Positions 50,127 through 58,167 of a stretch of DNA of 64,000 nt are shown in pieces. The translations under genes and the position numbers were made by a program. Source of the DNA: Actinospineispora eucalypti (lineage in GTDB: Bacteria > Actinomycetota > Actinomycetes > Mycobacteriales > Pseudonocardiaceae). The notes under the pieces were generated by a model. The model was not told the origin of the DNA. It saw only the letters and a list, made by a program, of their open reading frames with translations, and did no database searches. The number at the start of each line of letters is the position of its first letter. The first letter of the stretch is position 1. The stretch spans positions 186,001-250,000 of the forward strand of contig JACHMT010000005.1 of assembly GCA_014208095.1 (NCBI GenBank), written 5' to 3'.

Positions 50127-52319
50127 TCATCGCCCGCCCTCGTGGAGCGCCGGTACTCGTGCGCCCGGGGTCCTGACCGCGCTCACCGCGGTGTCGACGC
50201 CGTTGACGTGGCCGTTGCCGGACAGCTGGTCGTGGGTCTCGGCCGCGCTCGTGGTCAGCAGGTTGTAGTTGGCGCCGCCGGCGGCATTGGCCAGCCGCCA
50301 CCCGCCGTTGTGCCCCCAGCCCTGCGGGAGGCCGATGTTGCCGGCGGCCATCTCCTCGCTGACCAGTGCCTCGACCTCGATCTCACCCTCGGCGCTGCGA
50401 ATGGTGACCATGTCGCCGCTGTTGATGCCGGCGGCCTCGGCGTCGACCGGGTTGATCCGCAGCCGCTGGCGACGGTCGCCGGTCATCAACTTCTCGACGT
50501 TCAACAGGTAGGTGTTGCAGGTCCGGAGCTCGCGCACGCTGACCAGGCGCAGTGGCAGGTCGCCGTTCACCGATCGCGCCGTGTGCCGGACCAGCTCGTC
50601 GCGCATCTTCGGCTGCTCGAGGTGAACCCGCTTGTCCGGGGTGTACAGCTTCTCGCGCAGCACATCGGTCGGCAGCTCGTCCTCCAGGATCACGCCTTGC
50701 GGGTTCTGCCAGGCCTTTTCCCGGTTCCAGCCGTCCGGCCGCTGGCCGAACAGGTCGCCGCGCGGGCTGATCCGCAGGAACAGGTCGAAGGTCTGTTGCG
50801 GGGTGAGCCGCAGGCCGGTTTCACCCAGCTCGCGGATGAGCGGGAATGGCGAAGGCACGAGGCCGAGGCGTTCGCAGATCTGGTCGACCACCCACCATTC
50901 CTCCCGGCAGCCCGGCGGCGGCTCGACCGTCTTGTCCGCCCACAGCGCGAACGGTTTGATCGTGTGCCCGGAGTTGAGCCAGGGCAGGCAGTCGCGCTCG
51001 ATCCCGAGCACCCCGGGCAGCACGTAGTCGGCGTAACCGGCGGTCTCGGTCTGCTGGACGTCCAGGACGACCAGCAGCTCGAGCTGTTGCAGCGCGCGCC
51101 CGAGCTCGCCCGAGCCCGGCACGCTCATCGCCGGGTTCCCGGCGTTCACGATCAGGGCCTTCAGCTGGCCCTTGCCGGGTGTGGTGATCTCCCTGGCCAT
51201 GCTGACCGCGGGCGCGGTACCGAGAACCTCGGGGAATCCGTCGACCCGGGTCCGCCAGGTGTCATAGGTCGCCGCGCCCGCGAGGTGGGTGATCAGCTGC
51301 AGGTCGATGAACTCCTCGCCGAAGACGTAACCGCCGACCCGGTCCAGGTTCCCGGTGACGATGTTGAGCGCGTCCATCAGGTACTTCGCCAGGGTTCCGG
51401 CGCTGCCCAGGGAGATGCCGCAGCGGCCGTAGGCGGCGGCCCGGGGCGTGGTCGCGAAGTCGTGCGCGAGCGCGCGAATGGTCGCGGCCGGAATCCCCGT
51501 TCGATGCTCGGTGGACTCCGGGGTGTGCCCGCCGACCATGTCGCGGATGAAGCGGCCGCCGTCCGTCGTCTGCCGCTCCAGCGCATCCTGGTCGGCCAGC
51601 CCGCCGGCGAAGATTGTCTGCAGTAGTGAGGCCATGAGCAGCACGTCTTCGTCCGCGCGGATCGGGAGCCAGTCGAACGCGGCCGCCGTCTCGGACCGGC
51701 GCGGGTCGATCACCACCACCCGGCCGCCCCGGCGCACCACCCCGGTGAAGTGGTCGCGCGCCCTCGGCGCGGTCAGCATCGACGAGTGCGAGATGAGTGG
51801 GTTCGCGCCGAACACGAGCAGGAAGTCGGTCCGGTCGATGTCCGGAATGGGATTGATCAGCGGATGCCCGTAGAGCATCGACCCGATCGCCCAGTAGTTG
51901 TTGATGTCGACCGAGGACGACGTGTAGTTGTGCGGAGAGCCCAACGCGGCGCACATTCCGGCGTCCCAGAAGAAGCCGCTGTAGTTGTCCAGGAGCGCGT
52001 GGCCGCCGAAGAGACCGACGCTGTCGCCGCCGTCGCGGTCGATGATCGTCCGGAGCCGGTCGGCGATGTCGTCGAGTGCGTCGTCCCAGGTGACCGGGAC
52101 CAGGTTGCCCGAGGGGAGCCGCCTGAGCGGTTCCACGACGCGGTCCGGGTCGGCCGCGATACTCGGGTACGCGATCCCCTTGGGGCAGGCGAAGCCCTTG
52201 GACAACGGCGAGTTCTTGTCCGGCCGGACCTTGACCGCCTTTCCGCCCTCCACCGTGACGACGATTCCGCACTGGCCTTCGCAGATGCCGCAATAGGTGA
52301 TCTTCTCCTGGGTGGGCAT
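50127..52319 (-). CDS. Molybdopterin oxidoreductase with N-terminal [4Fe-4S] site (DMSO reductase superfamily)
   Basis: 730 residues. The cluster ligands are Cys10, Cys13, Cys17 and Cys45 (C-x2-C-x3-C-x27-C), followed by three Mo-bisMGD domains (GANPLISHSSM; VIDPRRSETA; INPVDAEAAGINSGDMVTI near the end). In the region that normally supplies the metal ligand (about 130-140, SSSVDIN) there is no Cys; Ser134-136 or Asp138 are candidates. No Tat signal is seen, so it is cytosolic. ATG 52319 is chosen; the open frame upstream is antisense to the mini-ferredoxin. The size matches acetylene hydratase-like and BisC-like enzymes, but the reaction is unknown. Confidence 0.87.
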   Translation of the reverse strand: MPTQEKITYCGICEGQCGIVVTVEGGKAVKVRPDKNSPLSKGFACPKGIAYPSIAADPDRVVEPLRRLPSGNLVPVTWDDALDDIADRLRTIIDRDGGDSVGLFGGHALLDNYSGFFWDAGMCAALGSPHNYTSSSVDINNYWAIGSMLYGHPLINPIPDIDRTDFLLVFGANPLISHSSMLTAPRARDHFTGVVRRGGRVVVIDPRRSETAAAFDWLPIRADEDVLLMASLLQTIFAGGLADQDALERQTTDGGRFIRDMVGGHTPESTEHRTGIPAATIRALAHDFATTPRAAAYGRCGISLGSAGTLAKYLMDALNIVTGNLDRVGGYVFGEEFIDLQLITHLAGAATYDTWRTRVDGFPEVLGTAPAVSMAREITTPGKGQLKALIVNAGNPAMSVPGSGELGRALQQLELLVVLDVQQTETAGYADYVLPGVLGIERDCLPWLNSGHTIKPFALWADKTVEPPPGCREEWWVVDQICERLGLVPSPFPLIRELGETGLRLTPQQTFDLFLRISPRGDLFGQRPDGWNREKAWQNPQGVILEDELPTDVLREKLYTPDKRVHLEQPKMRDELVRHTARSVNGDLPLRLVSVRELRTCNTYLLNVEKLMTGDRRQRLRINPVDAEAAGINSGDMVTIRSAEGEIEVEALVSEEMAAGNIGLPQGWGHNGGWRLANAAGGANYNLLTTSAAETHDQLSGNGHVNGVDTAVSAVRTPGARVPALHEGGR

Positions 52320-52333
52320 GACGCTCCTCGTGG

Positions 52334-52480
52334 TCAAGAACTGCCGGCGGCGTAGTACTCGGCGGCCTTCGCCTCGAAATGACTCATTTCTTCGGGTAGC
52401 TCGTCGTAGTCGACCGGACACACGGCCGCGCAACTGCCGTCCTTCTGCCCGATACACGCTTCGGTAATTACGTAGGCCAC
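52334..52480 (-). CDS. Miniature ferredoxin-like protein with second cluster domain missing
   Basis: 48 residues. The start (AYVITEACIGQKDGSCAAVC, then PVD) matches the first part of 7Fe/8Fe ferredoxins, with Cys9, Cys17 and Cys21; the end (DELPEEMSHFEAKAAEYYAA) matches their C-terminal helix. The central ~30 residues that bind the second cluster are absent, joined in frame, and no nonsense or frameshift is present. GTG 52480 lies about 10 nt after an AATAAT sequence, so a leaderless start is possible. 14 bp before the molybdoenzyme gene, hence a probable electron carrier or small subunit for it. Confidence 0.7.
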   Translation of the reverse strand: MAYVITEACIGQKDGSCAAVCPVDYDELPEEMSHFEAKAAEYYAAGSS

Positions 52481-52529
52481 GCCAGGAAGATTATTCAGTG
52501 ACGCAATACGCCGATACTCTCGTCAGCGA

Positions 52530-52539
52530 TAATCGATTA
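52530..52539. promoter_or_regulatory. Palindrome TAATCGATTA before the mini-ferredoxin gene
   Basis: A perfect 10-bp AT-rich palindrome about 50 bp upstream of the mini-ferredoxin start, directly after the LuxR gene. It may be the LuxR-family binding site for the ferredoxin-molybdoenzyme transcript. Confidence 0.35.
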
Positions 52540-52551
52540 CCTCGTTCGAGG

Positions 52552-53751
52552 TCATCGGGAGTGCGCGGACCTTTCGAGTCGGGCGAACCGAGCGGCGGCT
52601 TCGGCCCGGTTGCTCACCCGCAGCTTGCGGAAGATGCGTTTGACGTGTGATTTGACCGTGCCCTCGGCGAGGACGAGGCGCCGCGCGATCGCCGCGTTGG
52701 TCGCACCGCCGGCCAGCAGGGCCAGGACCTCTCGTTCCCGGCCGCTCAGCGGACTGTCCACATACGGCGGGTCACCGGCCTCCGGCTCGGGCGAGGCCGG
52801 CCTCGGCGGGCCGATCCGGATGTCGCCGTCGGCGAACTCCCTGATCAGGTCCTCGCTGGCCCGCAGCATCGCCCGGGCCCGATCCCGCTGCGCATACAGC
52901 CGGCCGGCCAGCAGCGCCTTCTCGACCAGCGATCCCAGGCTCGCCGCGAAGGCCCCCAGGCAGTCCCGGTCGACCACGTCGACCCGGCGTCCGCTGAAGT
53001 GCATGTCGCCGTGAACGGTGCCGATCGCCACCCCACCGGAGATGATCGGCGCGGACGCGTAGCTGAATGTCCGGGTGTTGGCGACGATCGGGTGGTTGGC
53101 TCTCGGGTCGTCGCGGGGATCGAGCACCAGGCCGGCGGTCCGCCGGCGCAGCACCTCGCTCTCGAAACGGCCCCGGTCGAGCGCAATCGGATGGGCTCGA
53201 GCGAATTCCCGAGCGTCGGACGCCCAGTCCTCGTGTCCCCGGAAATGGGCCGCCTGAGCGGCGAGATGTGTCTCGTCGAGCCGGAGAATGAGAATGCGGT
53301 CGAAATTGCACGTATCGCACGCGTCCATTGCGGCACGGTGGAAGAGCTTCTCGATTCCGGTCGACTCGCCTACCGTGGGCGTCAGCTCGTGGAGCATTCC
53401 CAGCGCGCGAAGTCGCCGCGAGAAGAGGTGCCTCTGGTAGTGGTTGTTGAGCGCCAGCAGCTCGAACGCCAGGCGCGTCATCTCGACGTAGTCGGCCGCT
53501 TCCAGCCCGGTCGCGGAGGTGAGGCGCTGCTTCAGCTGTTCGACGGTCCGGCCGAGGCAGACGTCGATGCTGTCGCGCGGTCGGTCGCGGGCCGGTGGGA
53601 CGGCGGCGTCCACGTCGACATAGGCGCGCGCCTGGTCGAGCGCCGCCCGGATCCGGCGTTCGAACGCGGTGTCCGCCCGGCGCTGGGCCTCGAACTCGGC
53701 GCTGGTCGTGTCGCGGGTGATCGGCGCGAACGAGGTGGCCACGTCCTTCAC
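52552..53751 (-). CDS. LuxR-type regulator with GAF-like sensor domain
   Basis: 399 residues. The C-terminal HTH (SGREREVLALLAGGATNAAI, then ARRLVLAEGTVKSHVKRIFR) is standard LuxR. A GAF-like domain occupies about 135-290 (GIEKLFHRAAMDACDTCNFD; FSYASAPIISGGVAIGTVHG). The N-terminal 120 residues are helical and of unknown role. GGAGG precedes a GTG start. Same strand and just upstream of the mini-ferredoxin and molybdoenzyme genes, so probably their activator, sensing a small ligand. Confidence 0.88.
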   Translation of the reverse strand: MKDVATSFAPITRDTTSAEFEAQRRADTAFERRIRAALDQARAYVDVDAAVPPARDRPRDSIDVCLGRTVEQLKQRLTSATGLEAADYVEMTRLAFELLALNNHYQRHLFSRRLRALGMLHELTPTVGESTGIEKLFHRAAMDACDTCNFDRILILRLDETHLAAQAAHFRGHEDWASDAREFARAHPIALDRGRFESEVLRRRTAGLVLDPRDDPRANHPIVANTRTFSYASAPIISGGVAIGTVHGDMHFSGRRVDVVDRDCLGAFAASLGSLVEKALLAGRLYAQRDRARAMLRASEDLIREFADGDIRIGPPRPASPEPEAGDPPYVDSPLSGREREVLALLAGGATNAAIARRLVLAEGTVKSHVKRIFRKLRVSNRAEAAARFARLERSAHSR

Positions 53752-53839
53752 CTCCCGCCGACGGGCTGGTCCGCCACTCTAAGGCGGTCGAAGGTGGGGC
53801 TGCCACCGCTGGTGTCCGTTCGAGGGCATGGATTACCTC

Positions 53840-55195
53840 TTACGACTCACCCGCGAGGTCCGCGAGCTCGCTAGCGATGGTCGCCACCAGGCGCCGCGCG
53901 AAGGCCTCCGGTTCGGCCGCCGCGTCGGGGAGTTCGGCGACGACCCGGTGCACGATGCCCAGGCGGGCCAGGTCGGCGGCGCGGATTCCCTGGTTCGCCG
54001 CCATCTCCTCCGCCCGGCCCGGCGCGCCGTGCATGATCGTGCTGGCGCCCTCGGGGGACAGCGGCGCCAACCACGAGTGCCGTGCCGCGATCACCCGGCG
54101 GGCGGGCAGCAGGGCGATGGCCGTGCCACCGGCGCCCTGCCCGAGGAGCACTGCCAGGGTGGGTCGGCCGGCCCGGGTCAGGTCCAGCAGGCAGCCGGCG
54201 ATCTCGGCGGCCAGGCCGCCCTCCTCGGCGGGCCCGCTCAGTTCGCCGCCGTCGGTGTCCACCACGGTGACGGTGGGCAGCCCCAGCTCGCCGGCCAGCG
54301 CGATGCCCCGCCGGGCCACTCGCAGGTCGGCCGGCCCGATGGGCATTCCGTCCGCCTGCGCGGCGCGGTCCTGGCCGATCAGCACGCAGCGGGTGCCGCC
54401 GATCTCGGCCAGCGCCAGCAGCGTCGCCCGCGCCACGTCGCCCCGGCCGCTGCCGTGCAGCTCGGCGATGGTCAGCCCGGCGTGCCGGACGATGTCGCGG
54501 ATGCCGGGGCGGTTCCGGTCTCGGCTGCGCGCCAGCACCTCGACCGCCGGTGCCTCGGCGGCCTCGGGGCCGGGGTCACCGGTGGCGGGGGAGTCCCGGC
54601 TCCGGTCGGTCAGGTCGAGTACCTTGCCGACCGCCGTGCGCAGGCCGGCGAGCGGGACCACCCGGTCGATCAGGCCGTTGCGGTGCAGGTTCTCCGCGGT
54701 CTGCACGCCGGGCGGGAGGGGCCGCCCGTTCAGGGCCTCCACCACCCGGGGGCCGAGGAAACCGATGCGGGCGCCGGGCTCGGCCGCGGTGAGGTGTCCC
54801 TGCGACCCCCAGGACGCGAGGACACCGCCGAACACCGGATCGCGCAGCCAGACCAGGTAGGGCAGGCCGGCCCGGCGGTGCTCGGAAACCGCCGCCGTGA
54901 TCGGCAGCACCCCGACGAACGCGGCCGTCCCGTCCTGCATCCGGGTGCCGGCCGACCGGGGCGAAGCGAGCAGGGGCAGCCGCTCGGCGGTGGCCCGGCG
55001 CACCGCGGCGGTGATCTGTCCGGCCGCCTCGACCCCGATGGACCCGCCGTGCACCTGGTACTCCCCGAGCAGCACCGCGACCCGCCGCCGGTCGACGGTG
55101 CCCTCGCCGGCGACGATCGAGTCGTGGTTGGGCGACCAGTTCCGGAACGACCCCGGGTCGAGCACCGCGTCCAGGGTGTCGGCGATACCGGTCAA
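53840..55195 (-). CDS. Fused carboxyltransferase (acetyl/propionyl-CoA carboxylase type, beta+alpha halves)
   Basis: 451 residues with two crotonase-like halves: an AccD/PccB-like N-half (FVGVLPITAAVSEHRRAGLP; DPVFGGVLASWGSQGHLTA) and an AccA-like C-half (GLPTVTVVDTDGGELSGPAE; GQGAGGTAIALLPARRVIAA). It should transfer CO2 from biotin to an acyl-CoA. No biotin carrier or biotin carboxylase gene lies near, so a partner must be elsewhere or the role differs. TTG 55195 has AAGGAGGGA seven nt upstream and overlaps the stop of a 35-codon ORF (TTGA). Confidence 0.82.
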   Translation of the reverse strand: MTGIADTLDAVLDPGSFRNWSPNHDSIVAGEGTVDRRRVAVLLGEYQVHGGSIGVEAAGQITAAVRRATAERLPLLASPRSAGTRMQDGTAAFVGVLPITAAVSEHRRAGLPYLVWLRDPVFGGVLASWGSQGHLTAAEPGARIGFLGPRVVEALNGRPLPPGVQTAENLHRNGLIDRVVPLAGLRTAVGKVLDLTDRSRDSPATGDPGPEAAEAPAVEVLARSRDRNRPGIRDIVRHAGLTIAELHGSGRGDVARATLLALAEIGGTRCVLIGQDRAAQADGMPIGPADLRVARRGIALAGELGLPTVTVVDTDGGELSGPAEEGGLAAEIAGCLLDLTRAGRPTLAVLLGQGAGGTAIALLPARRVIAARHSWLAPLSPEGASTIMHGAPGRAEEMAANQGIRAADLARLGIVHRVVAELPDAAAEPEAFARRLVATIASELADLAGES

Positions 55196-55299
55196 GTCGG
55201 GTTCCCTCCTTCGAGGAGCTGGTCGACCAGGCTCCGGGTGAGCCACTGCTCGTACCGGGTCGCCGACCAGCCTCGGTGGATCACCAGCATGTGGTACAC
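55192..55299 (-). CDS. Small ORF resembling a TetR C-terminal tail
   Basis: A 35-codon frame (GTG 55299; ATG 55290 also possible) reading YHMLVIHRGWSATRYEQWLT followed by RSLVDQLLEG. The GWSxxxYExWL pattern is common at the very end of TetR-family repressors. It lies in the same frame as the cyclase gene, directly after its stop, and its own stop overlaps the carboxyltransferase TTG. It may be a remnant of a deleted regulator or a short peptide coupling the two genes. Confidence 0.4.
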   Translation of the reverse strand: MYHMLVIHRGWSATRYEQWLTRSLVDQLLEGGNPT

Positions 55300-55320
55300 G
55301 GTCGGGCGCGAGTCCCTCGG

Positions 55321-56274
55321 TCAGAACGTGGCGATCGGGTTGACCGGGCTGCCGGACGTGCCGGCGAAGCGGACCGGCGCGACCGCGAGGTGGAAGTCCC
55401 ACTGGCCGAGCCCGGCGGCCGTGGTCGCGCACGCCTCCAGGTCGCAGTTGTCCAGCAGCCACAGGCCCATCGCGACCAGGCCCACGGCGTGAACCGGCAT
55501 CAACACGTCGTCGTAGCCCGACGGCTGCACGTCCTGGGGGGTGTCGGCGCCGATCAGCGCCACTTCCCGTTCGTGCAGCCACGGCAGGCAGGACGCGTGC
55601 CAGCCGGCCTGGGTGAAACCGCCGGCCGGACCGGCCTCGTGCCGGACGCGGCCGTAGCCGGTCCGCAGGAGTACCGCATCGCCGGATCGCACCCGCACGC
55701 CCTGGCGGCGCTCGGCCTCCTCGAGATCCTCGGGAAACACGCCCTGCCCCGGTTCCAGCCACGGCACGTCACGGGCCCTGGCGACGTCCAGCAGGACACC
55801 CCGCGTGACGATCCCGTTGGCCGCCGCCGTGACGGCCGCCCACGCCGATCCCGTCGTGGGGTCGACCAGCGAGTGCGGCCGCCCGTTGTACATCGTGCCG
55901 TCCCAGAAGAGGTGGCACGGCGAGTCGACGTGGGTGATGGTGTTGCCGTGGAACAGGAGGCCGAGCCGCTCGTTCGAGAAGCCCCAGCGCCGGTCGGCGT
56001 GGAACGCGGGCGGCATGCCCTCGGCACCCGGCATGTCGGCGGCGCACGGGCAGGTCGTCGTCGAGCGCTCCATCTCCTCCGGCACGGCGACCTCCCACGC
56101 GCACGACACGCTCCGGCCGTGGCGCACCGACCGCGCCGCGTCCAGCCGGACGTCGTCGGTGATGTGGTTCAGGGTGCCGAGCTCGTCGTCGTCGCCCCAC
56201 CGTCCCCAGTTCGACAGCGTGCTGAAGTACCCGAGCACGTCGTCCTGGGTGGGCATCGGTCGCTCTGTCGTCAT
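55321..56274 (-). CDS. Cyclase-family protein (kynurenine formamidase-like fold)
   Basis: 317 residues. The metal-binding motif of the family, HxGTHxDxPxH, appears as HGNTITHVDSPCH (about 109-121), with Thr in place of the motif's Gly-Thr order partly shifted; a later His/Glu region completes the site. Family members are metal-dependent hydrolases (formamidase, isatin hydrolase, and related amidases). ATG 56274 overlaps the TetR stop (ATGA), so TetR and the cyclase form one transcript with the carboxyltransferase. Substrate unknown. Confidence 0.85.
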   Translation of the reverse strand: MTTERPMPTQDDVLGYFSTLSNWGRWGDDDELGTLNHITDDVRLDAARSVRHGRSVSCAWEVAVPEEMERSTTTCPCAADMPGAEGMPPAFHADRRWGFSNERLGLLFHGNTITHVDSPCHLFWDGTMYNGRPHSLVDPTTGSAWAAVTAAANGIVTRGVLLDVARARDVPWLEPGQGVFPEDLEEAERRQGVRVRSGDAVLLRTGYGRVRHEAGPAGGFTQAGWHASCLPWLHEREVALIGADTPQDVQPSGYDDVLMPVHAVGLVAMGLWLLDNCDLEACATTAAGLGQWDFHLAVAPVRFAGTSGSPVNPIATF

Positions 56275-56870
56275 CCCGGCATCGCCTCCTCCGTCCGTCC
56301 CAGCGCCAGCGTGATGAACCGGTCGACGGTGCGCCGCGCGGTCTGCTCGTCCCGGTCCACCAGGAACCGGATCACCACCCCGTCCAGCGCGGCCACCAGC
56401 AACTCGATCAGCGGGTCCAGCTGGGTCGGGTCCAGATCCTCGCCGGTCGCCCGGGCCAGCGCCAGGCGGCAGACGTCGCGGTAGCCCTGGTAGATGGATG
56501 CGGCGAACCCGGACGCCGAGGGGGTGCGGGCGGCCCAGAGCATCAGCTCGAACTGGGCGATGCCCAGGGTGCGGTCGCCGACGACCCAGTCGAGGAAGCC
56601 GGTCATCAGGCCGCGCACGCAGGCCTCCAGGCCGCGGCCCTCGGGCACCTGGCCGGAGAGCTGTTCGGTCATCAGGTCGACCCAGTGCCGGTAGACGGCG
56701 GCGAACAGCGCCTCTTTGTCCTCGAACGTGTAGTGCACGCTGGCCAGTGGCGCGCCCGCCTGCTTGGCGATGCGCCGGATCGAGGCGCCCTCCAGGCCGG
56801 CCTCGCGCATCACCACGATGGCCGCCTCGACGATCTGCCGACGGCGCTCCCGCGCCGGCACGTGCGGCAT
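56271..56870 (-). CDS. TetR-family regulator
   Basis: 199 residues. HTH region: IVEAAIVVMREAGLEGASIR followed by RIAKQAGAPLASVHYTFEDK. The C-terminal domain (LIELLVAALDGVVIRFLVDR) fits TetR_C members near BetI/YcdC types. ATG 56870 is chosen because the HTH begins just after it; the frame is open to 57257 without a credible start. Divergent from the membrane protein gene across a strong dyad, and leading the cyclase-carboxyltransferase operon. Confidence 0.88.
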   Translation of the reverse strand: MPHVPARERRRQIVEAAIVVMREAGLEGASIRRIAKQAGAPLASVHYTFEDKEALFAAVYRHWVDLMTEQLSGQVPEGRGLEACVRGLMTGFLDWVVGDRTLGIAQFELMLWAARTPSASGFAASIYQGYRDVCRLALARATGEDLDPTQLDPLIELLVAALDGVVIRFLVDRDEQTARRTVDRFITLALGRTEEAMPG

Positions 56871-56969
56871 GTGTCTCCCGTCGCCCCGCTCGCCAACCCC
56901 GATCGATCCTACGAGCTGGGACTTCCCGGCCGGTCTTGACGCCCTTCCGGCGCCGTGCCAGAGTTCGGA

Positions 56970-57006
56970 TCGACTGAGTTGAACGTCCGTCTCAGTCGAC
57001 CGTTCA
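56970..57006. promoter_or_regulatory. Interlocked inverted repeats in the TetR/membrane-protein intergenic region
   Basis: TCGACTGAG (56970-56978) and CTCAGTCGA (56991-56999) form 9-bp arms with a 12-bp spacer. TGAACG (56980-56985) and CGTTCA (57001-57006) form a second dyad interleaved with the first. This is a likely TetR operator controlling the divergent gene 22-58 bp downstream. Confidence 0.55.
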
Positions 57007-57027
57007 GACTCCTGAGGTGAGGTCCCG

Positions 57028-57759
57028 ATGAACCCCGGAACCCAACGGTTGTGCCTGTGGTCCATGCCGCTGTTCGCGGTGTTGTTCGGCGCCGGACTGT
57101 GGCCGCTCGCCGGCTTCCTGCCGCCGCCCTCGCCCCGGCTGGGTCTGGGGGAGGTGGCCGCGCTGTTCGACGCCAACCGCACCGGGATCCGGCTGGGCAC
57201 CCTGCTCATGTGGCTGGCCGCGCCGTTGACCTGCGCCTGGGTTTCGGTGATCTTCATTCAGCTGCGCCGGATCGACACCTCGCTGGCGACCCTGCAGTTG
57301 GCCGCCGGGGTGCTCGGCGTGCTGCCGGCGATGCTGCCGCCGATGTTGTGGGCGGTCGCGGCGTTGCGCGCGGACAGCTCGGCGGAGTCGGTCGCGCTGC
57401 TGAACGACGTCGCCTGGGTCATGCTCGTGGGCACGGTCGGCCCGGCAGTGTTGCAGGGGGTGGCGATCGCCGCCGCGATCTTCGCCGACCGCACGCCCGA
57501 GCCGGTGTTCCCGCGCTGGCTGGGCTACTTCAACCTGTGGATCGCCGTGCTGCTGACGCCCGGCGCGCTGGTCGTGTTCTTCCTGACCGGGCCGTTCGCC
57601 TGGAACGGGGTGTTCACCTTCTGGCTCGGCCTGGCCGCGCTGCTGATCTGGCTGGCGGTCATGTTCGTCATGCTGCGCGCGGCGGCGCGCGACGAGGAGC
57701 GGGCCGAGCCGGCGCCGGCCGGCCCGCCCGTGAGCCTCACGGGAACACCGCGATCGTGA
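57028..57759 (+). CDS. Integral membrane protein of unknown function
   Basis: 243 residues with six likely helices, for example LFAVLFGAGLWPLAGFLPP, LGTLLMWLAAPLTCAWVSVI and WIAVLLTPGALVVFFLTGPF. No recognised motif or binding site. TGAGG stands before the ATG. It is divergent from the TetR regulator and probably under its control. The tail overlaps the DoxX gene by 23 bp in the convergent direction. Confidence 0.8.
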   Translation: MNPGTQRLCLWSMPLFAVLFGAGLWPLAGFLPPPSPRLGLGEVAALFDANRTGIRLGTLLMWLAAPLTCAWVSVIFIQLRRIDTSLATLQLAAGVLGVLPAMLPPMLWAVAALRADSSAESVALLNDVAWVMLVGTVGPAVLQGVAIAAAIFADRTPEPVFPRWLGYFNLWIAVLLTPGALVVFFLTGPFAWNGVFTFWLGLAALLIWLAVMFVMLRAAARDEERAEPAPAGPPVSLTGTPRS

Positions 57760-58093
57760 ACGCCAGCACGGCGATGCAGGTGAGCAGCATGCCGCTGGCG
57801 TTCAGGAACAGGTTGCGGCCGAAGTCGCCGGCCCGGACGTGCATCGTGACGGCGATCAGGAAGTACAGCACCAGGGCGCCGGCGGTCAGCACGGCCAGCG
57901 GCGGCAGCCAGATGCCGATCACCAGGCCGGCCGCCGCCGCCAGCTTGATCGGCGGCAGCAGCTTCCAGTACCGCTGGGGGAAGTGCACGTCGCGCAGGCA
58001 TGCGCGGATGAACGCGAGCGGCTTCACGCACATCACCGCGTCCCCGGCCGAAACCACGGCCAACACCGCCAGCGGCCACCAGGGTGTAAACAT
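57737..58093 (-). CDS. DoxX-family membrane protein
   Basis: 118 residues with four helices (WWPLAVLAVVSAGDAVMCVK; PPIKLAAAAGLVIGIWLPPL; ALVLYFLIAVTMHVRAGDFG; MLLTCIAVLAFTIAVFP). The central IKLxAAAGLVIG and LIAVTxHxRAGD motifs are typical of DoxX-like proteins, several of which associate with redox or terpenoid-related enzymes. ATG 58093 with GGAGA upstream; a TTG at 58123 is less likely. It follows the P450 on the same strand after 74 bp, so may be co-transcribed. Confidence 0.83.
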   Translation of the reverse strand: MFTPWWPLAVLAVVSAGDAVMCVKPLAFIRACLRDVHFPQRYWKLLPPIKLAAAAGLVIGIWLPPLAVLTAGALVLYFLIAVTMHVRAGDFGRNLFLNASGMLLTCIAVLAFTIAVFP

Positions 58094-58167
58094 CTCGGGT
58101 CTCCTCGGCACCTCGATCGACAAGGGTCATCCATCTGACGATGCGGCCGCCCCGGATGTGAGGTGCT

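Noticed and set aside
55276-56484. 402-codon plus-strand frame opposite the cyclase
   Set aside because: Antisense of a cyclase with its metal motif intact; His/Arg-rich shadow.
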